Positions 26,577 through 35,515 of a stretch of 64,000 bases of DNA are shown here, in pieces. Every line of letters begins with the position of its first letter. Positions within the stretch are counted from its first letter, which is position 1. Origin of the DNA: Desulfurococcus mucosus DSM 2162 (GTDB lineage Archaea > Thermoproteota > Thermoprotei_A > Sulfolobales > Desulfurococcaceae). A program made the translations under genes and the position numbers. The notes beneath the pieces are model-generated. The model ran no database searches. It was not told the DNA's origin and was given only the letters and a program-made list of their open reading frames with translations. Location of the stretch: contig NC_014961.1 of the NCBI RefSeq assembly GCF_000186365.1, forward strand, positions 496,001 to 560,000, in the 5' to 3' direction.

Positions 26577-27478
26577 CCAGCCTCCCCCTTCTTAATCAAC
26601 TCGAAGAAGAAGCTTTCGAGATCCCTTTCCTCCCTCCTGAACTCCATGAGCTTCACGCCTTTCTCCACGAGCCTTGATATCACTTCATCAGGGCTTGCAT
26701 CCGTCTTAACGACCACCTCGCTGCCTTCTACACGTATCTCCCCGTAGCCCTCGAGCACCCGTAGGGCTTCCCCAGAGGGTTCAACCAGCCTGATCCTTAT
26801 GGAGGGCTGCGCCAGCCTGGCGATATCCTCCATTGTGTAAACCCCTATTATCCGCCCCTTATGTATGAAGACCACTTTATCGGCTATCTGCTCAACCTCC
26901 TTCAATATGTGGGATGAGAACAACACGGCTCTACCCTCCTTCTTAAACCCCCGTGTAAGCTCCCTGAAGAACGCTATCCCCTGCGGGTCTAAGCCGTTTA
27001 ACACCTCGTCGAAAACAAAGTTCTGCGGGTTGCCTATGAGTGAGACTGCCAGTGCAAACCTCTTCTTCATTCCCTGCGAGTACTCGGAGAGCCTCTTGTA
27101 CACTGCGTCCCCTAAGCCCACCTTCTCAAGCAGCTCCCTCCCAAGCCTCACGGCTTCACCACGGCTTAAACCATGGTAGCCCGCCAGGTATACGAAGTAA
27201 TCCAGGGCCTTGAACTCTGTTTCAAAGATGGGTAGCTCAGGAACCCATCCAATCCTCTCAGACGCCTTCCTCTTCTCTCTAAGCACACTGTAGCCGTCTA
27301 CTAAGACTTCACCCTTATCAGGGTTCAATACACCCGTTATTATCCGTATAGTAGTGGTTTTCCCAGCGCCATTCAAGCCGACGTAACCCACTACCTCGCC
27401 ATCCCCCACTTTGAATGAGACGTCTGAGAGAACCCTCCTCCCCCCGAAGGACTTGAAGATACCTGAAACCTCTATCAA
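26573..27478 (-). CDS. ABC-2-type exporter ATPase
   Basis: A 301-residue ATPase with Walker A (GLNGAGKTTT), Q-loop near GWVPELPIF, signature (LSEYSQGMKKR), Walker B (NFVFDEVLNGL, Asp-Glu) and H-loop (FSSHIL). It belongs to the CcmA/DrrA class that drives export. I start it at TTG 27478 because the family begins with IEVSGIFKSFGG; the open frame further upstream runs over a TATA box at 27512-27520. It precedes the permease gene with a 4-nt overlap. Confidence 0.9.
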   Translation of the reverse strand: MIEVSGIFKSFGGRRVLSDVSFKVGDGEVVGYVGLNGAGKTTTIRIITGVLNPDKGEVLVDGYSVLREKRKASERIGWVPELPIFETEFKALDYFVYLAGYHGLSRGEAVRLGRELLEKVGLGDAVYKRLSEYSQGMKKRFALAVSLIGNPQNFVFDEVLNGLDPQGIAFFRELTRGFKKEGRAVLFSSHILKEVEQIADKVVFIHKGRIIGVYTMEDIARLAQPSIRIRLVEPSGEALRVLEGYGEIRVEGSEVVVKTDASPDEVISRLVEKGVKLMEFRREERDLESFFFELIKKGEAG

Positions 27479-27543
27479 TGCTGAACCCCATGTTGCAAGG
27501 TGATAACTAGGACGGTAATAAACCTGATGCATGTTTAACACTA

Positions 27544-27554
27544 GGTATAAATAC
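27544..27554 (+). promoter_or_regulatory. TATA-box promoter of the nitroreductase fragment
   Basis: GGTATAAATAC is centred 26 nt before about 27575, with GGTGA at 27579-27583 and the TTG start at 27588. The promoter and ribosome site are intact although the gene is broken. Confidence 0.55.
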
Positions 27555-27587
27555 ATTTACCTCGCTCACCACTTCACGGTGACATCT

Positions 27588-27750
27588 TTGAGCGTCTTCG
27601 AGCTAGCCATGAAACATGTGTCTACGCGTGTATTCCTGCAGAGGGATATAGATGAAGGGGATTTAACCAGGATACTTGAGGTGGCTAGGAGGGCGCCTTC
27701 AGCCTGGAACATGCAGAGCTACCACGTGATCGCTGTGAGGGATCAATCAC
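27588..27750 (+). pseudogene. 5' fragment of a nitroreductase-family gene
   Basis: The surviving 54 codons read SVFELAMKHVSTRVF..., then an RRAPSAWNMQSYHVI-like core that is typical of nitroreductase N-termini (FMN-binding Arg and Ser/Trp region). The frame runs into the TnpB-derived element at 27751 and stops within it. Beyond the element, 28018-28080 contains an open stretch (VVKCLGEQWFKTSG) that I could not confirm as the missing end. Most of the flavin-binding fold is absent, so no active enzyme is expected. A different, SagB-type nitroreductase is partly present at the end of the window. Confidence 0.75.
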
Positions 27751-28018
27751 TGACCTCCTCCCCGCCCTAAAGGGGCGAGGGTTCCCTTGGGGCGGGTCAC
27801 TGGTTCCCCGCATTTGTTCGGGTTTACATCTGTCATTTGCGGGGCAGTCGGGGTGGCCAGAGATCCCCCCATCTGGTTGTCTCTGCTCGGGAACAACCCC
27901 TCGTTCACGAAGGGTTGTAGCCCCCTCATCGCTAAATACGTTTCCTCATCACCATCACCTATACATAAAAAAAACAAACTTATAAACCTTCAACCCCGCC
28001 TTGAAAGACGAGGCTTTC
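27751..28018 (-). mobile_element. TnpB-derived mini-element (IS200/IS605 type) with both ends
   Basis: About 268 nt on the minus strand. The 5' end has a hairpin CCTCGTCTTTCAAGGCGGGG (27993-28012) followed by a TATA-like GTTTATAAG near 27980 and an oligo-T stretch. The 3' part encodes GGSLATPTAPQMTDVNP and NKCGEPVTRPKGTLA, which I recognise as the C-terminus of crenarchaeal TnpB. It ends in a hairpin with CGCCCCTTTAGGGCGGGG, then GAGGAGGTCA. The RuvC, zinc-finger and N-terminal parts are deleted. It interrupts the nitroreductase gene. It cannot transpose alone, and any 3' transcript would resemble the omega-RNA scaffold of TnpB. Confidence 0.75.
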
Positions 28019-28068
28019 GGTTGTGAAGTGCCTGGGCGAGCAGTGGTTTAAGACATCGGGTGAGCTGG

Positions 28069-28602
28069 ATGCGGCTTAGGCTCAAGGGTTTAATCGTAGA
28101 GGTGGTTGCCGGGGACATCACGTTGTTCCAGGGAGACGCCTTAGTGAACCCTGCGAACACCTACGGGTACATGGGCGGCGGGGTCGCCTTAGCTATAAGG
28201 AAAAAGGGTGGAGACGTGATCGAGGAGGAGGCTGTTAAACAGGCCCCGATACCTATAGGTGGCGCAGTAGTAACTACCGGCGGCTCACTCGGGGTTAAAG
28301 CAGTGATCCATGCTCCCACGGTTGTGGAGCCAGGCGGTGCTTCGAGCCCGGTGAACGTGTACAAGGCTACTGCGGCAGCATTGTCGAAGGTGTTGGAAAA
28401 CGGCTTCAGGAAAATAGCCTTCCCCCTGATGGGTGCCGGTGTCGGCGGGGTGCCTCCAGCTGAGTCGGCTAGAGCCATGGCTAGGGCTCTCAGGGAGCAT
28501 GGTGCTGGAGCCGCTTTAACCATCCATGTATACGTAAGGGATCCAGGGCTGGTTGGAGACGTTGTAAGGGCCTTTATCGAGGAGGGTTTCCAGCCGGCTT
28601 AA
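28069..28602 (+). CDS. Macro-domain protein (ADP-ribose-binding/hydrolase)
   Basis: A 177-residue single macro domain. The diagnostic parts are GDITLFQGDALVNPANTYGYMGGGVA (about 15-40, with the Asn-Pro-Ala-Asn loop) and PLMGAGVGGVPP (about 122-133). Such proteins bind ADP-ribose or remove it from proteins, nucleic acids or O-acetyl-ADP-ribose. ATG 28069 is chosen because GGTGAG lies ~7 nt upstream; the GTG 9 nt earlier is less likely. It sits directly after the mini-element, so its original promoter may have been displaced; no clear TATA box was seen between 28019 and 28069. Confidence 0.93.
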   Translation: MRLRLKGLIVEVVAGDITLFQGDALVNPANTYGYMGGGVALAIRKKGGDVIEEEAVKQAPIPIGGAVVTTGGSLGVKAVIHAPTVVEPGGASSPVNVYKATAAALSKVLENGFRKIAFPLMGAGVGGVPPAESARAMARALREHGAGAALTIHVYVRDPGLVGDVVRAFIEEGFQPA

Positions 28603-28614
28603 CCGTGCAGCGGG

Positions 28615-28623
28615 TTATTTAAG
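28615..28623 (+). promoter_or_regulatory. TATA-box promoter of the YtcJ-like amidohydrolase
   Basis: TTATTTAAG is centred about 26 nt before 28644, just upstream of the start region at 28658-28667. Confidence 0.5.
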
Positions 28624-28657
28624 GCGTTCCCGCTAATTCGTCACAAGGGTTGCATGG

Positions 28658-30208
28658 GTGCATGGTTTGAGCCGGGTGAAGTGCTTCCTGAACGGCAGGG
28701 TTTACACCGGGTTCAAGCCCCTGAGGGTTGAAGAAGCACTCACGGTGGCCTACGGCAGGGTCCTCTACGCTGGCGAGGAGGGGAAAGCCCTCGCTCTCTG
28801 CAGGATGCTCGGGGGCGAGGCAGTAGACCTAGAGGGGAAGACCATACTACCCGGCTTCATAGATTCACACATGCATCTAGACGGCGTAGGGCTCCAGCTA
28901 TCCACACTAGACCTCAGAGGGGTTGGAAGCATTGAGGAGTTGAAGGAGAAGGTGAGGGAGTATGCTGCTTCACACAGCGGGGGACCCGTGGTAGGCCGTG
29001 GATGGGATCAAGAGTTCTTCAGGGAGAAAAGGTGGCCGACCCGCTGGGATCTAGATGAAGCCGTAGTGGATAGGCCGGTTATACTTGTCAGGGTCTGCGG
29101 CCACGCAGCCGTTTTGAACACTAAGGCCATGGAGCTCGCGGGCTTAATCCACGTGGAGTCGCCGTGGGTTGTCAGGGATGAATCCGGGGAGGCAACCGGC
29201 GTGATCCTCGAGGGGGCTGTTGGGGAAGCCTTAAGAGTGCTCCAGGGATCCATGGATACCCGTGAGAAAGCCCTATTAATGCGGAGGGCGCTCGAGTACG
29301 CTGCATCACTAGGTGTTACCACGCTGGGCTTCATGAGCTGCAGCGGGGATTCCCTTAGAGCCCTCATGCTACTCCACTCCGAGTGGAGGTACCCGAGGGT
29401 CAGGGTCTACGTGGAGCCAGGCCTCCTAAGGGAGCTGTCTAAACTAGGCTTCACAGGCGGCTTCGGAAGCGAGTATCTGAGGGTGAAGGGGGTTAAAGCC
29501 TTCGCAGACGGCAGCCTGGGGGCTAGGACGGCGTGGCTCTCGAAACCATACAGTGACGACCCGTTGAACACGGGTAGGCAGTTGATATCGAGGAGCGAGC
29601 TCGAAGGCCTAGTGGAGGAGGCGTCGAGGGCGGGCTTCCAGGTCGCCGTCCACGCCATAGGTGATGCAGCAGTAGACTTAGTGCTGGATGTTTACAGGAG
29701 TGCTAGGGGCAGCGGGGTTAGACACAGGATTGAACATGCCTCTGTGATCAGGCCTGAACAAGTAGCCGAGGCATCAAGCCTCGGCATCGCTGTATCAGTG
29801 CAACCCCGCTTCGCAGTATCCGACTGGTGGGCTGGGCAAAGGCTTGGAGACGAGAGATTGAAGTGGCTCTACCCGTTTAAAACCATGGCGGGTAGAGGGG
29901 TTGCATTAGGGTTTTCAACGGATGCACCTGTGGAGCCCCTTAACCCCTGGGAAACAATCTATGCTGCCGTGGCGAGGGAGGGAGGCGAGGCGTTGACGCT
30001 TGAAGAGGCCCTCCACTACTATACATATGGCTCAGCATACGTGCTGGGCGAAGAAGGGGAGCTAGGGACGCTTACAGAGGGGAAGCTAGCCGACCTCATA
30101 GTGGTGGATAGAGACCCGTTTAAAACCCCCTTAGGGGAGCTGAGAGGCATAAGGGTTGTGGAAACCTATGTGGGGGGTGAGAGAGTACTTGTTCAACCCC
30201 CCTCGTAG
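28658..30208 (+). CDS. YtcJ-like metal-dependent amidohydrolase (COG1574)
   Basis: A 516-residue protein. The metal-binding HxH lies in PGFIDSHMHLDG (about residues 66-77), followed by VGRGWDQE, AFADGSLGARTAWLS, VAVHAIGDAAVD and HRIEHAS, then GFSTDAPVEPLNP near the C-terminus. These are the order and spacing of COG1574 hydrolases, which act on cyclic or N-acyl substrates that are mostly unidentified. The start could be GTG 28658 or TTG 28667; a GGGTG precedes the latter. Its end overlaps the convergent moaD-like gene by 16 nt. Confidence 0.9.
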   Translation: MHGLSRVKCFLNGRVYTGFKPLRVEEALTVAYGRVLYAGEEGKALALCRMLGGEAVDLEGKTILPGFIDSHMHLDGVGLQLSTLDLRGVGSIEELKEKVREYAASHSGGPVVGRGWDQEFFREKRWPTRWDLDEAVVDRPVILVRVCGHAAVLNTKAMELAGLIHVESPWVVRDESGEATGVILEGAVGEALRVLQGSMDTREKALLMRRALEYAASLGVTTLGFMSCSGDSLRALMLLHSEWRYPRVRVYVEPGLLRELSKLGFTGGFGSEYLRVKGVKAFADGSLGARTAWLSKPYSDDPLNTGRQLISRSELEGLVEEASRAGFQVAVHAIGDAAVDLVLDVYRSARGSGVRHRIEHASVIRPEQVAEASSLGIAVSVQPRFAVSDWWAGQRLGDERLKWLYPFKTMAGRGVALGFSTDAPVEPLNPWETIYAAVAREGGEALTLEEALHYYTYGSAYVLGEEGELGTLTEGKLADLIVVDRDPFKTPLGELRGIRVVETYVGGERVLVQPPS

Positions 30209-30456
30209 AAGGGGGGAGCTATGACAACCTCGTCCCCGTCTCCCAGGGCATGGTTCAAGTCTACATGCCTCCCGTTGACATATATGTTGAGCACTGGAAG
30301 AGTCTCGACGAGGGCTTTGAGACCACTATGCCTCTTGACGACTGCTTCGATGAGCTCGCTCACCCTGCTTCCATCCTTTAAGGCATGCTCCTCCATGTGT
30401 GTTCCAGCAGCGTCTGCGAGGACTCCGAGGAGGAGTACTTTAACCCTTAGAGTCAT
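30193..30456 (-). CDS. moaD: MoaD/ThiS-family sulfur-carrier protein
   Basis: An 87-residue ubiquitin-like protein with the family's C-terminal diglycine (PPFYEGG). In its thiocarboxylated form MoaD donates sulfur to build the dithiolene of molybdopterin. It is the last gene of the Mo-hydroxylase operon (17-nt overlap with the preceding [2Fe-2S] gene), which makes molybdopterin or tungstopterin synthesis the most likely role, but archaeal small modifiers (SAMPs) look the same and can do both. Confidence 0.88.
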   Translation of the reverse strand: MTLRVKVLLLGVLADAAGTHMEEHALKDGSRVSELIEAVVKRHSGLKALVETLPVLNIYVNGRHVDLNHALGDGDEVVIAPPFYEGG

Positions 30457-30928
30457 CGGGGCTGCCCCGTGGATCCTGTTGCAGGGCTCTCCTCACAGCC
30501 TTATAGATGTTCACGTAACCGGTGCACCTGCATAGGTTGCCTTTAAGGTACTCCCTGATGTTCTCGTCGGATGGCTCCACACGTCTCCTCCTCATGTACT
30601 CTGCCATCACGATGAAGCCGGGTGTACAGTACCCGCATTGAACCGCCCCCTCCTCCATGAACGCCTTCTGCACGGGGCTTGGCTCTCTTTCACTGGTTAA
30701 TCCCTCCACGGTTTCAACCTCCCTTCCATTGACGTCAACCGTTAACACTAGGCAGGATAAAGCCGGCTCCCCGTCTATTAGGACTGTGCATGCACCGCAC
30801 TCGCCTATCCCGCATCCATACTTCACACCAGTGAGCCCCAGCCTGTTCCTCAACGTGTTGATTAACAGCTCATTGGGCTCCACGTCTAGCTCGACGGGTT
30901 TACCGTTAACCCTGAAGGACACCTTCAT
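30440..30928 (-). CDS. Molybdenum hydroxylase small subunit 1, [2Fe-2S] (xanthine/CO/aldehyde dehydrogenase family)
   Basis: A 162-residue electron-transfer subunit. The plant-type [2Fe-2S] site is YGCGIGECGACT (about residues 38-50) with a fourth Cys in PALSC. The second, all-helical site is QCGYCTPGF with GNLCRCTGY. It carries electrons from the molybdenum site to the FAD subunit. It overlaps the medium subunit gene by 4 nt (30925-30928) and the moaD-like gene by 17 nt, so it belongs to the same operon. Confidence 0.95.
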   Translation of the reverse strand: MKVSFRVNGKPVELDVEPNELLINTLRNRLGLTGVKYGCGIGECGACTVLIDGEPALSCLVLTVDVNGREVETVEGLTSEREPSPVQKAFMEEGAVQCGYCTPGFIVMAEYMRRRRVEPSDENIREYLKGNLCRCTGYVNIYKAVRRALQQDPRGSPDDSKG

Positions 30929-31833
30929 TCCGCATCCCTCTTCAAGGCCTCCACGGCCCTCCAGAACGCGTCGTGGGCGAGGATCCTTACCAGGTGCCTA
31001 CGGTACTCTGCCGAGGCCCTTGCATCGCTTATAGGCTTCACCTCGCCTTCAATGGGTTTGAATACATTTAAGCCCACCTCGCTCAGCCTCCTGCCTTTCA
31101 AAGCCCCCTCTGCTACGGGGCACCTTATGGGTGTTGGTGCTACTGCTCCAGCCGCGATCCTTGCCTCCTCAACGATGTCGCCGTTGAGCTCAACGTAGAC
31201 GGCTGCACTGGCCACGGCGAGGTCCACGGCTACCCTGCCGATCTTCATGAATGCTGAGGACCCTGGCTCAGCCTCTACGATTACCTCTGCAAGGATTTCA
31301 CCTGGCTCCAGCACTGTGGAGCCGGGTCCCTTGAAGAAGCTGGCCAAGGGCACTGTTCTCTCCCTGTTTAAGCCAACTATCTTCACGGAGGCGTTGTGGA
31401 CGAGGAGGGGTGGAGCCGTGTCTGCTGCTGGTGAAGCATTGCATAGGTTGCCCCCTATGGTAGCCATGCTCCTCACCTGGATGCTTGCCATCTGCTTCAC
31501 AGCGTCCCTTAGGGCCGGGATATACTTGGCCACGATGGGGGATTCCTCTATCTCCCTCAGTGTTGTCAACGCCTTGATCCTGACCCTGCCGTCCTCAACC
31601 GTGATCCCTTTGAGCTCCCGTATCCTCTTAATGTTGACTACCGCCTTCGGCTCCACCTGCCTGGTCTTCATCTTCACGAGTAGATCAGTGCCTCCAGCCA
31701 GGATCCGTGCTGAACCACCGAGCTCGCTGAGAATTTCAAGTGCTTCCCTCAGTGAGGCTGGCTCATAGTAGTTGAAGCTGAAGGGGATTATATGGGTGTT
31801 CCTGTAGTTGATCATTGATGGCTTTAATCCCAC
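30925..31833 (-). CDS. Molybdenum hydroxylase medium subunit 1, FAD-binding
   Basis: A 302-residue FAD-binding subunit of the CoxM/XdhB type. The flavin-binding motifs ILAGGTDLLVKM (near residue 40) and TIGGNLCNASPAADTAPPLL (about 120-139) are both intact. Electrons go from [2Fe-2S] to FAD and then to an acceptor. Its start is a GTG at 31833 with GGTGG upstream; ATG 31815 is an alternative. It overlaps the large subunit gene by 10 nt and the small subunit gene by 4 nt. Confidence 0.95.
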   Translation of the reverse strand: MGLKPSMINYRNTHIIPFSFNYYEPASLREALEILSELGGSARILAGGTDLLVKMKTRQVEPKAVVNIKRIRELKGITVEDGRVRIKALTTLREIEESPIVAKYIPALRDAVKQMASIQVRSMATIGGNLCNASPAADTAPPLLVHNASVKIVGLNRERTVPLASFFKGPGSTVLEPGEILAEVIVEAEPGSSAFMKIGRVAVDLAVASAAVYVELNGDIVEEARIAAGAVAPTPIRCPVAEGALKGRRLSEVGLNVFKPIEGEVKPISDARASAEYRRHLVRILAHDAFWRAVEALKRDAE

Positions 31834-34169
31834 TGTACACCACCCTTACGCAACGCCTCAACTATCTTGCCTGGGGTGATTGGGAGCTCGTAGAACCTCA
31901 CTCCTATAGCGTTGTACACGGCGTTCGCTATGGCGCCTACGGCCGGGTTCATGGCTGCTTCACCTATCCCCTTGGCTCCGAAGGGACCCGTGGGTTCATA
32001 ACTGCTGGCTATTATCACCTTGAAGTCCTCTGGGGCCGGCACATCGGCTATCGTGGGTATCTTGTAGTCGGTTATCAACCCTCTCCCAGCGAGCTCACCG
32101 TTCTCCTCGTACACCATGTCCTCGGTGAAAGCCATGCCCCAAGCCATGGCGAATCCCCCGTGGAGTTGTCCTTCAACCATGTCAGGGTTGACGGGTGTGC
32201 CGACGTCAGCGCCGGCTACAACCCTGATGGGTTTAACCCTCCCCGTCCACGTGTCTACTTCGACTTCAACGAAGTAAACCGTGAAACTCGGTGGCGCCGA
32301 GGTAGCCCTGTAGGATACGAATGCACCTATAGTGCCCCAGTTCCTCTGCCACGCCGCCCTCGCGATCTCGCTGAGCGGGATCCTTACATCCGTCCCCTCG
32401 ATGTATACGACCGCCTGCTTCAAGCCCTCGTCATACCTTATCTTGAAGGCCTCCGGGTTCACTGCTTTACCCACGAGTCTCGCAGCGTACTCGAATATCT
32501 TGGATTTAACTATCTCGGCAGCCCTTCTAGCAGCCTCGCCGCCGACATAGGTGCCGCGTGACGCATGCGTGCAGACATCGTACGGGGTGTTCTCGGTTGA
32601 CGCTGATGCAAGGTTCACTAGTTCAGGCGGGACCCCTAGGACCTCTGAGATAATCTTGACGTGTGCATCCAGGGTGCCGCCCCCGTGGTCCTGGAGCGCT
32701 GTGATGTAGTCGAGGGTTCCATCCTCGTTGAGCTTCAGTATGCACCCGGTGTAATCTATGACCTCGCCGCTTATGGGGCCGCCGGCCCCCGAGGTGTGGA
32801 AGCCTCTTGCAACACCGATCCCCCTTCTAAACCTTCCCTTCTTCCCTCTTGGATCACCCCTCTTATCCCAGCCTATCAGCTCCTTTCCTTTCTCAAGGAG
32901 CTCTGGGACACCGTCGGATCTTATGATGGATTTAACGGTTGGACCCTGCCCCCAGAATATTTCGCCTCTCCCCACGTAGTTCTTCAACCTGAGTTCAACA
33001 GGGTCTACCCCGAGCTCCTCAGCTAGTTCATCCATGATTGTTTCAACAGCCCACTGGACCTCTGGCGCCCCGTAGCCTCTTAGGGCGCAGGCCGGGGTCT
33101 TATTCGTGTAGACCGCTCTCCCAATATACCTGATGTTCCTCCATTTATACATGGATACAAACCATCCCAGGCTGGTGCCGAGGAGCGGGTAGGGCTGCAC
33201 CTGGTGTGCCCCTACGTCGAGGGTGTTCTCGAATTCAGCACCCGTTAAAACCCCGTTTCTCTTCGCACCCACCTTTATCCTGAAGTGGAAGACGAAGTTG
33301 GAGTGGTCTAGTATGTCTTCCTCACGGGTGTACGCTATCTTAACGGGTTTCCCGGATTTAAGGCAGAGGGCTACTGCTATTGGAACCAGGTAGTTGACCT
33401 GGATGCTTGAGCCGAAGGAGCCGCCTATGGGGATCTTTACAACGTTTACCCTGCTTAAAGGTATATCGAAGATCTGGCTCACCAGTATCCTCGTGTTATG
33501 GATTGACTGGGTTGTAGAGTAAATCGTCAGCTTGCCGCCTGGCTCGGGAACGCAGAGGACTGCCTTGGGCTCCAGCTGCATATGGTATCTCTTACCAGTC
33601 TTAAACCTCCTCTCCAAGACCACATCGGACTCCTGGAAAGCCTTGTCGACGTCTCCCTCAACATAGTTTAGTGATGCAGCTATGTTTCCCTCGACACGGA
33701 TCCATTCACTCCCCTTCATTATCTTCTCATGTATCAAGGGCGCCCCGGGCTCCATGGCCTTGAACGGGTCTAGGATGGGCTCATATATCCTCTCGTACTC
33801 CACCCTAATGGATTCAAGAGCCCTCTGCGCTAACTCCTCGCTGGGGGCTGCGACAGCCGCCACAGCGTCCCCAATGTACCTGGGCTTCTTTGTGAGCACA
33901 TAGGTGTCCTTGAAGGTTACCTCGTGCACGCTGACGAGCCTCGGGTTGAAGGGCTTCTGGGGGACTTCATCAGGTGTGAGGGTTACTGCACCGATTCTTT
34001 CAGCCTCGCTTACATCGATCCTCTTGATGTCGGCGAAGGCGTATGGGCTTCTAAGTATCCTCCCTATGAGCATCCCCGGGGCTTCCAGGTCGTTGACGAA
34101 CCTGAGGGTCCCACTGGTCTTGGCGAGTGCATCCCTTCTAATAGTCCTCTTACCTATGAAGGAGTACAC
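31824..34169 (-). CDS. Molybdenum hydroxylase large subunit 1, molybdopterin-binding
   Basis: A 781-residue catalytic subunit of the xanthine oxidase family. The N-terminal domain carries RRDALAKTSGTLRFVNDL; then come GGSFGSS, ACALRGYGAPE (the active-site loop), a LQDHGGGT segment where GQG is usual, and GAKGIGE near the C-terminus with the catalytic Glu retained. Substrate cannot be read; the loop is not the CO-dehydrogenase AYxCSFR form. Divergence from its tandem copy suggests a different substrate. It overlaps the small subunit 2 gene upstream by 16 nt. Confidence 0.93.
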   Translation of the reverse strand: MYSFIGKRTIRRDALAKTSGTLRFVNDLEAPGMLIGRILRSPYAFADIKRIDVSEAERIGAVTLTPDEVPQKPFNPRLVSVHEVTFKDTYVLTKKPRYIGDAVAAVAAPSEELAQRALESIRVEYERIYEPILDPFKAMEPGAPLIHEKIMKGSEWIRVEGNIAASLNYVEGDVDKAFQESDVVLERRFKTGKRYHMQLEPKAVLCVPEPGGKLTIYSTTQSIHNTRILVSQIFDIPLSRVNVVKIPIGGSFGSSIQVNYLVPIAVALCLKSGKPVKIAYTREEDILDHSNFVFHFRIKVGAKRNGVLTGAEFENTLDVGAHQVQPYPLLGTSLGWFVSMYKWRNIRYIGRAVYTNKTPACALRGYGAPEVQWAVETIMDELAEELGVDPVELRLKNYVGRGEIFWGQGPTVKSIIRSDGVPELLEKGKELIGWDKRGDPRGKKGRFRRGIGVARGFHTSGAGGPISGEVIDYTGCILKLNEDGTLDYITALQDHGGGTLDAHVKIISEVLGVPPELVNLASASTENTPYDVCTHASRGTYVGGEAARRAAEIVKSKIFEYAARLVGKAVNPEAFKIRYDEGLKQAVVYIEGTDVRIPLSEIARAAWQRNWGTIGAFVSYRATSAPPSFTVYFVEVEVDTWTGRVKPIRVVAGADVGTPVNPDMVEGQLHGGFAMAWGMAFTEDMVYEENGELAGRGLITDYKIPTIADVPAPEDFKVIIASSYEPTGPFGAKGIGEAAMNPAVGAIANAVYNAIGVRFYELPITPGKIVEALRKGGVQWD

Positions 34170-34630
34170 TGCTTCCCCACCTTTTCAACAGTGCTCCACA
34201 CTGCTTCAGCGATCTTCACGTAACCGGTGCACCTGCATAGGTTGCCGATGTATTCCGCGATATCCTTTCTCTCCCTGATCCTCCCCTCCCTTATAGCGGC
34301 CCATGCTGTGAGAAGTATGCCTGGTGTGCAGAAGCCGCATTGCACAGCCCCTTTCTCAGTGAACGACTCTACGAGCTTGCCGAGCAAGGGGTCGCCTTGA
34401 AGCCCCTCCACGGTGACCACGCTCCTTCCCTCCACCTGAGGTGTCAGCAGCATGCAGGAGGCAACTGGTTTCCCGTCGAGTAGCACGGTGCAGGATCCAC
34501 ACTCGCCTCTTTCACAGCCTCTCTTAACACTCCTCACCTTGAGCCTGAGCCTCAGCGTGTCTAGGAGGATTTCACTGGGCGGTGCGTCAACCTCGACTGC
34601 TACACCGTTGAGCTTGAACCTCACGATCAC
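34154..34630 (-). CDS. Molybdenum hydroxylase small subunit 2, [2Fe-2S]
   Basis: A 158-residue counterpart of the subunit at 30440. The sites are RGCERGECGSCT with PVASC, and QCGFCTPGI with GNLCRCTGY. The two copies share a common layout but differ widely at the amino-acid level, so this is an old duplication, not a recent one. It overlaps the medium subunit 2 gene by 4 nt and the large subunit 1 gene by 16 nt, so the two sets are read as one operon. Confidence 0.95.
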   Translation of the reverse strand: MIVRFKLNGVAVEVDAPPSEILLDTLRLRLKVRSVKRGCERGECGSCTVLLDGKPVASCMLLTPQVEGRSVVTVEGLQGDPLLGKLVESFTEKGAVQCGFCTPGILLTAWAAIREGRIRERKDIAEYIGNLCRCTGYVKIAEAVWSTVEKVGKQCTPS

Positions 34631-35514
34631 CGTCTACCACCCTCCACGAGCCCTGTGAGCATATCCCTCAGCAACTCTTTTGAGACGTGCAGCCTGTACT
34701 CTGCTGAGGCCCTTGCATCGCTTATCGGCTTAATGTCACCGGTGATCTTCTCAACCGCCCTGTTAATGTTCTCCACACTGGCCTCCCTCCCCTTCAACTC
34801 CTCCTCTACGCTCCAAGCCCTTACAGGCGTCGGCGCCACGGAGCCTAAGGCTATCCTTACATCACGGAAGACGCCTTCCTCCACCCTTACCGCCACCGCT
34901 ATTGAGACGACTGAGATGTCGTGCCCCCTTCTTCTTCCAAGCTTATGGTACGCGTACCTCCATGCCTCGCCTTGACTGTAGGGTATGGAGACCTCTGCGA
35001 GGATCTCGTTTGGTTTTAGAGCAGTGGTTCTAGGCCCCTTGAAGAACTCTTTTAAAGGTATTCTTCTCTCACCATCCATGCTTACAGCCCGTACCCATGC
35101 CTCGTGAACCATTAGAGGCGGCGCTGTATCCGCTGCTGGTGAAGCATTGCATAGGTTGCCCCCTATAGTGGCGATGTTCCTCACCTGCCAGTATGCGAAT
35201 TCCTCAGCCGCCTTCTTCAACAATGGTGTCTTCTCCGCTACAATGGTGGAGTCAGCTATCTCCTGTATGGTTGTCAACGCGCCTATCCTGAGCACGCCTC
35301 CCTCATCGGTGATGTATTTCAGCTCCTTCAGCCCTGACACATCGATTAAATCGCTTACATCATACCTCTTGATCTTCAAATCGAGGACTAGGTCTGTGCC
35401 TCCAGCCAGGATCCTCGCTTTCCCAGACAGCTTGCCGAGTAGTTCAAGGGCTTCCTCAAGGGATGCAGGCCTATGGTACTTGACCTCGGGGATACGGTAG
35501 AACACGTGTACCAC
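34627..35514 (-). CDS. Molybdenum hydroxylase medium subunit 2, FAD-binding
   Basis: A 295-residue FAD subunit, paralogous to that at 30925. ILAGGTDLVLDL and TIGGNLCNASPAADTAPPLM are intact. Several nucleotide stretches coding for these motifs are nearly identical in the two copies although the rest differs, which could come from gene conversion or from constraint. The GTG start at 35514 follows TGAGGTGG. One nucleotide separates it from the stop of large subunit 2. Confidence 0.94.
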   Translation of the reverse strand: MVHVFYRIPEVKYHRPASLEEALELLGKLSGKARILAGGTDLVLDLKIKRYDVSDLIDVSGLKELKYITDEGGVLRIGALTTIQEIADSTIVAEKTPLLKKAAEEFAYWQVRNIATIGGNLCNASPAADTAPPLMVHEAWVRAVSMDGERRIPLKEFFKGPRTTALKPNEILAEVSIPYSQGEAWRYAYHKLGRRRGHDISVVSIAVAVRVEEGVFRDVRIALGSVAPTPVRAWSVEEELKGREASVENINRAVEKITGDIKPISDARASAEYRLHVSKELLRDMLTGLVEGGRR

Positions 35515-35515
35515 C

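Noticed and set aside
28019-28080. Nitroreductase 3' end resuming after the mini-element
   Set aside because: The 20-codon open stretch has no motif of nitroreductase C-termini, so I did not include it in the pseudogene.
31815-32561. 248-codon plus-strand open frame
   Set aside because: It is antisense to the Mo-hydroxylase large subunit 1 gene, which is strongly supported by motifs; no domain is seen in the shadow.
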